Shown: positions 1-5,251 of the stretch, piece after piece
Layout: each line of letters begins with the position of its first letter
Numbering within the stretch: position 1 is the stretch's first letter
The notes under the pieces: generated by a model
Databases searched by the model: none
What the model saw: only the letters and a program-made list of their open reading frames with translations
What the model was told of the DNA's origin: nothing
Assembly: GCA_018899075.1 (NCBI GenBank)
Contig: JAHIIS010000116.1
Coordinates: 1 to 12,581, forward strand
Reading direction: 5' to 3'
Source: Candidatus Omnitrophota bacterium
Lineage (GTDB): Bacteria; Omnitrophota; Gorgyraeia; JAFGHF01
DNA length: 12,581 nucleotides
Program-made: the position numbers and the translations under genes

Positions 1-795
1 AATCCCTCTTTGGCCTTTGCCAGAGTTGTCTCTTTATTTACGCCGGATGAGATAAAACGTCCTCAAGGGATACATCCGGCCGCGGTGCTCGCTAAAGATG
101 TAAAACTGGGAAAGGGTGTGGCTATTCAGGCCTGTTGCGTGGTTGAAGAGGGCGCAGAAATAGGCGCAGGCACTATTCTCTACGCGGGAGCCTATGTGGG
201 CCAGTATACAAAGATAGGCAGGGATTGTATAATCTATCCTTATGTATCTATCCGGGAAAAGGTGAGCATCGGCAATCGCGTAATTATTCATAACGGCACG
301 GTTATCGGCAGCGACGGGTTCGGTTTTGCCAAAGTGCGGGGGATTCATCACAAGATTCCCCAGATAGGCACGGTGGTAATTGAAGACGATGTGGAGATTG
401 GCGCCAATGTGACCATCGACCGGGCGCGTTTTGACAAAACTGTCATTGGCCGGGGCGCCAAAATCGACAACCTTGTGCAGATTGCCCACAATGTGGTAAT
501 CGGCGAAGGCTCTATTATTGTCGCCCAGGCAGGCATCTCCGGGAGCACGGTAGTGGGCAAAAATGTAACGCTGGCCGGGCAGGCCGGCCTCGTCGGCCAT
601 ATCACGATCGGCGAGGGCGCCGTTGTCGCAGCCCAGGCCGGGGTAACCAAGAATGTCCCTGCCCATACCTGCGTTTCCGGATATCCGGCCAAGCCGCACC
701 ACATCGCTAAACGAATAAATGCCTGTGTGCAGAGACTCCCCGATTTATTTAAAAAGGTGGCGCAGTTAGAAAAATGGAGCAGCAAAAAACTATAA
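1..795 (+). CDS. lpxD: UDP-3-O-(3-hydroxyacyl)glucosamine N-acyltransferase, 5'-truncated by the window edge
   Basis: LpxD adds the second 3-hydroxyacyl chain, from acyl-ACP, to the 2-amino group of UDP-3-O-acyl-glucosamine; it is the third step of lipid A synthesis and is cytoplasmic. The frame is open from base 1 and reads [13 protein letters not shown], which matches the end of the family's N-terminal uridine-binding domain, so the true start lies upstream and roughly 75 residues are missing. The TTG at position 10 is an internal Leu. Hexapeptide repeats of the left-handed beta-helix type (IGxx/VIGxx) fill most of the rest. IGSDGFGFA and [13 protein letters not shown] are LpxD signatures; the His encoded at 487-489 corresponds to the catalytic His239 of E. 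coli LpxD. A short charged C-terminal helix follows. The last 22 nt overlap the next gene, suggesting translational coupling in a lipid A operon. LpxA is excluded because a separate, better lpxA lies two genes downstream. Confidence 0.95.
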   Translation, partial: NPSLAFARVVSLFTPDEIKRPQGIHPAAVLAKDVKLGKGVAIQACCVVEEGAEIGAGTILYAGAYVGQYTKIGRDCIIYPYVSIREKVSIGNRVIIHNGTVIGSDGFGFAKVRGIHHKIPQIGTVVIEDDVEIGANVTIDRARFDKTVIGRGAKIDNLVQIAHNVVIGEGSIIVAQAGISGSTVVGKNVTLAGQAGLVGHITIGEGAVVAAQAGVTKNVPAHTCVSGYPAKPHHIAKRINACVQRLPDLFKKVAQLEKWSSKKL

Positions 796-2093
796 AAAGG
801 GAAGCTAAAGTTAAAGGGACCGGTATCCATACGGGCAAGAAGGTAGAGCTCTGTTTCAAGCCGGCAGAAAAAGACACGGGGATAAATTTTATCCGCGTAG
901 ATTTAGCGGATAGGCCCGTTATTCCCGCATCTATCTCTAATGTCATAGAGAAAAGCCTTAGGTCTCGCAGGACCTCCCTGGGTGCGGGCCTGGCCGAGAT
1001 TCATACTGTGGAACACCTGCTTTGCGCCCTTTTCAGCCTGGGAATAGATAACATTATTATTGAAGCAACGGCAGAGGAGGTTCCTGCCCTGGACGGCGGG
1101 GCGCTTAGTTTTTACAGGATTTTGCGTAAGGCCGGGATTGTCGAGCTGGAGGGCGCCAAGAGAGAGTTTACGCTTCGCGAGCCTTTGTGGCTCAGAGAAG
1201 ACGACGCCTTTTTGGCAGCTTTTCCCGGTGATAGTTTTAGAATTTCCTATACCCTAAGTTATCCGGAGGCCTCTTTAAATCAGTATTTAAATCTCACGGT
1301 AACCGAAGAGACTTTTGCCCGGGAACTCGCCCCTTGCAAGACCTTTTGCCTGGAAAGCGAAGTGGGGCAGTTGCGTGCCCAGGGGCTGGGCCGGGGGGCG
1401 ACGGTAGAAAATACCGTTATTGTCGGAAAGTCCGGCGTGGTCAAAGGCAAGCCTACTTTTCCCGACGAGTTTACCCGCCACAAGGTCTTGGATTTGGTCG
1501 GCGATTTCTGTCTCCTCGCCCCTTCCATCAAGGCTCATGTGGTAGCGGTAAAAAGCGGACACCCTTTAAATATCAAGTTCCTGAAGATGTTAGATAAGGC
1601 CGGACAAAAATACGGATTGTCCGCAGCGCCCGCCGGGGAGGGCCCCGGGGATCTCGTGCCTCCCTTTGACATAGAGAAGATTATGCGGATTTTGCCGCAC
1701 CGCTATCCTTTTCTTTTAGTGGATAGAGTCCTGGAGTTTCAAGAAGGCAGGCGTATCGTGGGCGTCAAGAACGTAACCATCAATGAACAGTTCTTTACGG
1801 GACACTTTCCCGGCCGGCCGGTAATGCCGGGGGTCCTGATTATTGAGGCTATGGCCCAGACCGCCGGAATCCTGATGCTTTCCCGGCCGGAAAATCAGGG
1901 CAAACTTGCCTACTTTATGAGTATGGATAAAGTCAAGTTCCGCAAGACAGTAGTCCCCGGAGACCGCCTCCTCTTAAAAATCGATGTCGTGAGAATAAAG
2001 TCAAGGACCATTCAGATTCGCGGTGCGGCCTATGTGGAAGACAAAATAGCTGCCGAGGCCGACCTGATGTTCAGCCTGGTGCCTAAACAATGA
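774..2093 (+). CDS. lpxC-fabZ: Bifunctional UDP-3-O-acyl-N-acetylglucosamine deacetylase / 3-hydroxyacyl-ACP dehydratase (LpxC-FabZ fusion)
   Basis: This is a 439-residue fusion. Residues 1 to about 285 are LpxC, the zinc-dependent deacetylase that commits the cell to lipid A. Visible residues are HTVEHL with the general-base Glu80 and zinc ligand His81, zinc ligands His236 and Asp240 in [10 protein letters not shown], His263 in SGHPLN, and the substrate-contacting Thr190 in KTF. After a Gly/Pro-rich linker, residues about 299-439 form a full-length FabZ dehydratase, with [11 protein letters not shown] and [12 protein letters not shown]. Catalytic His344 and Glu358 are 14 residues apart, as in E. 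coli FabZ (His54/Glu68). All active-site residues of both halves are present, so both should work. Such fusions are known in Bacteroidetes and other non-proteobacterial groups. The ATG lies inside the lpxD end, and the gene ends in an ATGA overlap with lpxA. A shared polypeptide may balance use of 3-hydroxyacyl-ACP between lipid A and fatty acid synthesis (inference). Confidence 0.96.
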   Translation: MEQQKTIKREAKVKGTGIHTGKKVELCFKPAEKDTGINFIRVDLADRPVIPASISNVIEKSLRSRRTSLGAGLAEIHTVEHLLCALFSLGIDNIIIEATAEEVPALDGGALSFYRILRKAGIVELEGAKREFTLREPLWLREDDAFLAAFPGDSFRISYTLSYPEASLNQYLNLTVTEETFARELAPCKTFCLESEVGQLRAQGLGRGATVENTVIVGKSGVVKGKPTFPDEFTRHKVLDLVGDFCLLAPSIKAHVVAVKSGHPLNIKFLKMLDKAGQKYGLSAAPAGEGPGDLVPPFDIEKIMRILPHRYPFLLVDRVLEFQEGRRIVGVKNVTINEQFFTGHFPGRPVMPGVLIIEAMAQTAGILMLSRPENQGKLAYFMSMDKVKFRKTVVPGDRLLLKIDVVRIKSRTIQIRGAAYVEDKIAAEADLMFSLVPKQ

Positions 2094-2869
2094 TTAATGC
2101 CAATATCCAGTCAACCGCGCAGATTGCTCCCGGCGCTCAGTTAGCTTACGACGTAGAAGTCGGCCATTACACCATTATCGGCCCCGAAGTTAAAATTGGC
2201 CGGGGCAGCCGCATAGGCGAACACTGTGTAATCACGGGCAATACTACAATCGGTGAAAATTGCCGGATTTTTACGGGAGCCGTAATCGGCAGCATCCCCC
2301 AGGACTTGAAATATAAGGGCGAGAAGGCCGAGGTTATCGTCGGAGACAATAATGTTATTCGGGAATATGTAACGATAAATCTGGGAACGGCCGCCAGCGG
2401 CAAGACCGTTATCGGGAACAATAATCTCATTATGGCCTATGCCCATATCGCTCACGATTGCGTAATCGGCAATTACGTAATTCTGGCCAACGTGGGTACT
2501 CTGGCCGGGCACATCGTTATTGAAGACAGGGCTATCCTCGGAGGCTTAGCCGCCGTGCACCAGTTTGTGCGCATCGGCGCTCTTTCGATTGTCGGAGGCT
2601 GTTCCAAAGTCATTCAGGATATCCCTCCGTATTCAATGTGCGACGGCCACCCCGCGCGGGTGCGCAGCTTAAATAAAGTCGGCCTTGAGCGCGCCGGAAT
2701 AAGCAAGGAGGCCAGGGCCAACCTGAAACACGCCTTTACCATTCTATTCACTTCCGGCCTGACCGTTCCCCACGCCCTGAAAAAGGTGGAAAAAGAGCTC
2801 GCCCGCACTGCCGAAGTTGCCTACCTGATCGATTTTATCAAGAATTCCCAACGGGGCATCTGCCGATAA
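2090..2869 (+). CDS. lpxA: Acyl-ACP--UDP-N-acetylglucosamine O-acyltransferase
   Basis: LpxA transfers a 3-hydroxyacyl chain from ACP to the 3-OH of UDP-GlcNAc, the first and reversible step of lipid A synthesis. At 259 residues it is close to the E. coli length of 262. Hexapeptide repeats of a left-handed beta-helix run to about residue 175, followed by the helical C-terminal domain. The signature AHIAHDC carries His119 and catalytic His122 (E. coli His122/His125). QDLKY and AVHQF are also family-typical. The chain-length ruler position, Gly173 in E. coli, is Gly170 here in VGGCS; in P. aeruginosa this position is Met, which restricts the enzyme to C10 chains, so a longer chain such as C14 is predicted (inference). 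The start is fixed by the ATGA overlap with lpxC-fabZ, a sign of translational coupling. lpxI begins 6 nt after its stop. Confidence 0.96.
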   Translation: MINANIQSTAQIAPGAQLAYDVEVGHYTIIGPEVKIGRGSRIGEHCVITGNTTIGENCRIFTGAVIGSIPQDLKYKGEKAEVIVGDNNVIREYVTINLGTAASGKTVIGNNNLIMAYAHIAHDCVIGNYVILANVGTLAGHIVIEDRAILGGLAAVHQFVRIGALSIVGGCSKVIQDIPPYSMCDGHPARVRSLNKVGLERAGISKEARANLKHAFTILFTSGLTVPHALKKVEKELARTAEVAYLIDFIKNSQRGICR

Positions 2870-2875
2870 ATTCCT

Positions 2876-3682
2876 ATGAGTGAACGAATTGGTCTAATTG
2901 CGGGAAACGGTCAGTTTCCCGTGCTTTTTGCTAAAAGCGCCCTCTCTTGCGCAAGAGAGGTTGTGGCCATAGCCGTGCGCGAAGAGACAACCCCCGAACT
3001 GGAAAAATATGTCCAGAAGACCTACTGGATTGGGGTGGGCGAGCTTAAAGAATTTTTCCGGATTCTGAAAAAAGAAGGGCTGAAAAAGGTGGTCATGGCC
3101 GGCCAGATCAGGCCGGCGCATATCTTTGACGAAAATATTTCTATGGACGGGGATTTAAAGAGGTTCTTAAAAAAGGCCAAAGACAAAAGGGCCGGTTCAT
3201 TGTTAGGTGAAATTGCCGCAATGTTAAGAAAAATGGGAATCAGGCTCCTGGATTCCACCACCTTTTTAAAAGGCCATCTTACGCCGCGGGGCATTTTAAC
3301 CAATCTTAAGCCTGCGCCTTCACAGTGGCAGGATATCCGTTTTGGCGCAAGCATCGCCAGGCGCCTCGCCCGCTTGGACGTCGGCCAGACCGTGGTGGTG
3401 AAGGACAAGGCCGTTCTGGCTGTTGAGGCCATTGAAGGCACCGACGAGACAATAAGGCGCGGGGGCGCTTTAGCCGGCGCCGGGGCGGTGGTAGTTAAGG
3501 TAAGCAGGCCCCGCCAGGATATGCGCTTTGACGTCCCTTTCGTGGGGCCCGGGACAATAGATTCTTTAGTTGCGGCATCCTGTGCGGTGCTGGCGATGCA
3601 AGCCGGCAAGACCATCCTCTTTGAAAAAGACGCCTGCCTCAAAATTGCCGACGAGAACAACATCTCCCTTGTCGGCATATAG
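2876..3682 (+). CDS. lpxI: UDP-2,3-diacylglucosamine pyrophosphatase LpxI (DUF1009 family)
   Basis: LpxI hydrolyses UDP-2,3-diacylglucosamine to lipid X and UMP. It is the non-homologous replacement for LpxH, first described in Caulobacter. The 268-residue length fits the family. The N-terminal domain starts with IGLIAGNGQFPVLFAK and includes GVGELKEFFRILKKEG and VVMAGQIRPAHIF. The C-terminal domain has AIEGTDETIRRGG and FDVPFVGPGTID. Asp219 in that last motif is the likely counterpart of the catalytic Asp225 of the Caulobacter enzyme; this pairing is from motif memory, not an alignment. The gene sits 6 nt after lpxA with only a weak ribosome site, so it is probably translated as part of the same message. 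It closes the lipid A run: lpxB, often next, is absent, and a repeat-rich gap follows. I see no lpxH-like gene in the window. Confidence 0.93.
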   Translation: MSERIGLIAGNGQFPVLFAKSALSCAREVVAIAVREETTPELEKYVQKTYWIGVGELKEFFRILKKEGLKKVVMAGQIRPAHIFDENISMDGDLKRFLKKAKDKRAGSLLGEIAAMLRKMGIRLLDSTTFLKGHLTPRGILTNLKPAPSQWQDIRFGASIARRLARLDVGQTVVVKDKAVLAVEAIEGTDETIRRGGALAGAGAVVVKVSRPRQDMRFDVPFVGPGTIDSLVAASCAVLAMQAGKTILFEKDACLKIADENNISLVGI

Positions 3683-3698
3683 TATCGTACCGTTTTCC

Positions 3699-3744
3699 AA
3701 ACTAATCGGGAAGCTGCCCCAAACCTAATCGGGAAACTGTCCCC
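3699..3744. repeat. Two tandem imperfect direct repeats
   Basis: Copy A (3699-3720) and copy B (3721-3744) share AAAC(C)TAATCGGGAA, then G/A, CTG, an optional T and CCCC, with no spacer between them. They start 17 nt after the lpxI stop. GGGAAACTGTCCCC-like words often sit beside small mobile elements in environmental genomes (recollection), but no transposase is nearby. Confidence 0.7.
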
Positions 3745-3793
3745 TGTCAATCTTTACTCGGTGTTTTTGCTTCGCTCGCTGCAATTTTTTGCC

Positions 3794-3875
3794 GACTTTT
3801 AGCACTTAACAGCTCTCTCATTTTGCGACTATCGCTGTAGCCTCGCCATTCGCTCGCTGTAAGTGCTCAAAAGTC
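3794..3875. repeat. 82-nt imperfect palindrome with 20-nt arms
   Basis: The left arm is 3794-3813 (GACTTTT-AGCACTTAACAGC) and the right arm 3856-3875 (GCTGTAAGTGCTCAAAAGTC). They are complementary apart from two single-nucleotide bulges. The interior of about 42 nt contains TCGCTG and TTCGCTCGCTG words. It could fold into a long hairpin in RNA or be a non-autonomous palindromic element. There is no T-run after it, so it is not a classical terminator. Confidence 0.65.
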
Positions 3876-3947
3876 AAATGCCTTAAAATTGCTGAGGCTC
3901 GCTTCGCAATAAACACCTCGCAAAGATGAAAGAGCCCTAGTAACCTG

Positions 3948-3976
3948 TTTACTTTTTTGGTCTTGCGTTGTATAAT
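3948..3976 (+). promoter_or_regulatory. Predicted sigma70-type promoter for the radical SAM operon
   Basis: The -35 is TTTACT (3948-3953), followed by a 17-bp spacer and a perfect TATAAT at 3971-3976. It faces right and the next real gene is the radical SAM gene at 4124, so transcripts starting near 3983 would have a leader of about 140 nt carrying two hairpins. Four of six bases match the -35 consensus. No transcript data are available. Confidence 0.6.
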
Positions 3977-3983
3977 TAAATGA

Positions 3984-4024
3984 AGCCCAGACTTATGGAA
4001 CGAAGTGAACATAAGTCTGTGGCT
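3984..4024. repeat. Palindrome / hairpin in the leader of the radical SAM operon
   Basis: CAGACTTATG (3988-3997) pairs perfectly with CATAAGTCTG (4010-4019) around a 12-nt loop. The stem extends with AGCC/GGCT across a single bulge. It lies directly after the predicted transcription start, so it could form at the 5' end of the mRNA. It has no T-run. Confidence 0.65.
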
Positions 4025-4030
4025 GAATTT

Positions 4031-4103
4031 ATTGCGAGGAGCGCAGCGACGAAGCAATCTTCACGCTTGAGATTGCTTCGGTTGCCTTCGGCAACCTCGC
4101 AAT
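4031..4103. repeat. MITE-like inverted repeat, copy 1
   Basis: The ends are perfect 9-bp inverted repeats: ATTGCGAGG at 4031-4039 and CCTCGCAAT at 4095-4103. Inside, CGAAGCAATCT (4050-4060) pairs perfectly with AGATTGCTTCG (4070-4080) around a 9-nt loop, and a third mini-hairpin, GTTGCC-TTC-GGCAAC, lies at 4081-4095. A second copy is at 10043-10125. Elements with this GCGAGGAGCG...GAAGCAATCTC design are common in many uncultivated bacterial genomes (recollection). This copy ends about 20 nt before the radical SAM start codon. Confidence 0.8.
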
Positions 4104-4123
4104 GACGGTTTTTGGGGACCGCA

Positions 4124-5248
4124 ATGAACAAAATTTGCAAACAGACAATTTTAATTCTGGCGGCGATATCTATTTGTATTTTTCTAAATATTTTGTTAAA
4201 CGGGAAAGACTCAGTCAACGCGGCTGGCAAACCTTTACTCGGCAAACGCGAGGCCTTGTATTATACAAAGATAGACGATAAAACTGTGCAATGCGGGCTC
4301 TGTCCGCGCAGGTGCCTCCTGATGGAGGGGATGCGCGGGGCCTGTCGGGTCAGGCAGGCCGGGGGCGGCAAACTCTATACTTATGTGTACGGGAATCCTT
4401 GCGCCTACCATATCGACCCCATTGAAAAAAAGCCCGTCTATCATATGCTGCCCGCAACCGCTTCTTTTTCTATCGCAACCGCCGGCTGCAATTTGCGCTG
4501 CAAATTCTGCCAGAACTGGACCATCTCCCAGCGGCCCCCGGAAGAGACCGATAATATCAAAATGATGCCGCAGGAGGTTGTGGAGCAGGCGCTGAAAAAT
4601 AACTGCTCTTCTATCGCTTATACCTATTCAGAGCCGATAATCTTTTATGAGTATATGCTGGACACGGCTAAACTGGCAAGAGATAAGGGGCTGAAGAACG
4701 TAATGGTTACCGCCGGCTATATAAATGAGGAACCTCTGAGGCAGCTTTGTAAATATATCGACGCCGCTAATGTGGACTTAAAGGGTTTTGACAAAAAGTA
4801 TCTTCGGGAAATTTGCGGCGAAGAACTTGAGCCTCTTCTGGAGGCATTAAAGATATTTAAAGAAGAAGGGGTGTGGCTGGAGCTAACTAATCTGATTGTG
4901 CCCACCTTAAATGACGATATGGAAACAATTGAGAAGATGTGTATCTGGATTAGAGATAATTTAGGCGCAGAAACCCCCCTTCATTTTTCCCGCTTTACTC
5001 CGATGTATAAATTAAGAAATCTTTATCTTACGCCTGCTTCCACGCTGGAAGAGGCGCGCGAGGTGGCAAAAAGGGTGGGATTGAAATATGTATATATAGG
5101 AAACGTGCCCGGCCATCCCGCCGAGAATACCTATTGCCCCGATTGCCGGGCTCTGCTTATCGAAAGGCTCGGTTTTTCTGTTAAGCAGAACAATATTGTT
5201 GAAGGAAGATGTAAATTCTGCGGCCGCCCGATTCCGGGAATCTGGTAA
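4124..5248 (+). CDS. amrS: AmmeMemoRadiSam-type radical SAM protein (AmrS/PflX-like) with hydrophobic N-terminus
   Basis: This radical SAM enzyme is of the kind found with AMMECR1 and MEMO proteins (neither is in the window). I do not assign a reaction. From the ATG at 4124 it has 374 residues, with CNLRCKFC (Cys122, Cys126, Cys129) as the CxxxCxxC ligand set for the SAM-cleaving [4Fe-4S] cluster. There is an N-terminal Cys group (Cys57, 60, 64, 74 in CGLCPRRC...GACRVR) and a C-terminal four-Cys ribbon (Cys338, 341, 363, 366). AYTYSEPIIFYEY and NVDLKGFD are family-typical. Residues 1-33 are unusual: MNKICK, then a long hydrophobic stretch and SVNA/AG, like a Sec signal or membrane anchor without twin Arg. 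A TTG at 4112 is an alternative start; the ATG, with GGGGA just upstream, is preferred. The next gene starts 3 nt after its stop. Confidence 0.88.
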   Translation: MNKICKQTILILAAISICIFLNILLNGKDSVNAAGKPLLGKREALYYTKIDDKTVQCGLCPRRCLLMEGMRGACRVRQAGGGKLYTYVYGNPCAYHIDPIEKKPVYHMLPATASFSIATAGCNLRCKFCQNWTISQRPPEETDNIKMMPQEVVEQALKNNCSSIAYTYSEPIIFYEYMLDTAKLARDKGLKNVMVTAGYINEEPLRQLCKYIDAANVDLKGFDKKYLREICGEELEPLLEALKIFKEEGVWLELTNLIVPTLNDDMETIEKMCIWIRDNLGAETPLHFSRFTPMYKLRNLYLTPASTLEEAREVAKRVGLKYVYIGNVPGHPAENTYCPDCRALLIERLGFSVKQNNIVEGRCKFCGRPIPGIW

Positions 5249-5251
5249 AAA

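Larger units (their letters stand above)
3683..4123. other. Repeat-rich intergenic region between lpxI and the radical SAM gene
   Basis: About 440 bases with no convincing coding sequence. In order it contains a tandem direct repeat (3699-3744), a long imperfect palindrome (3794-3875), a promoter (3948-3976), a shorter palindrome (3984-4024) and a MITE-like inverted repeat (4031-4103). TTCGCTCGCTG also occurs twice, at 3771-3781 and 3849-3859. Short open frames here are made largely of translated repeats and have no family signature. The region looks like a landing site for small palindromic elements between two operons. Confidence 0.75.

Noticed and set aside
10..12. TTG at 10 as the lpxD start
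   Set aside because: The frame is open to base 1 and reads NPSLAFARV, an internal LpxD motif, so the gene is cut by the window edge.
34..830. Long minus-strand frames of 222 and 160 codons opposite lpxD
   Set aside because: They are mirror frames of hexapeptide-repeat coding sequence, which is low in stops; the + strand gene is unmistakable.
3022..3750. A 242-codon minus-strand frame opposite lpxI
   Set aside because: It is a shadow of lpxI with Ser/Pro/Thr-rich composition and no motif.
3980..4105. A 41-codon frame starting just after TATAAT, on the + strand
   Set aside because: Nearly all of it is translation of the hairpin and MITE-like repeat (IARSAATKQS-type peptide), a known false gene pattern, and its ATG lies upstream of the expected transcription start.
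3683..4123. CRISPR array or structured non-coding RNA gene in the repeat-rich gap
   Set aside because: The repeats are palindromic and differ from each other, with no regular spacers; I could not match any known RNA class by eye.
4112..4126. TTG at 4112 as the start of the radical SAM gene
   Set aside because: It adds only four residues; the ATG at 4124 with GGGGA just upstream is a better start and keeps the whole hydrophobic segment.
3818..4245. Minus-strand frames of 79 and 89 codons in and beside the lpxI-amrS gap
   Set aside because: They run through palindromes and into the radical SAM gene, show no family motif and have no ribosome site.
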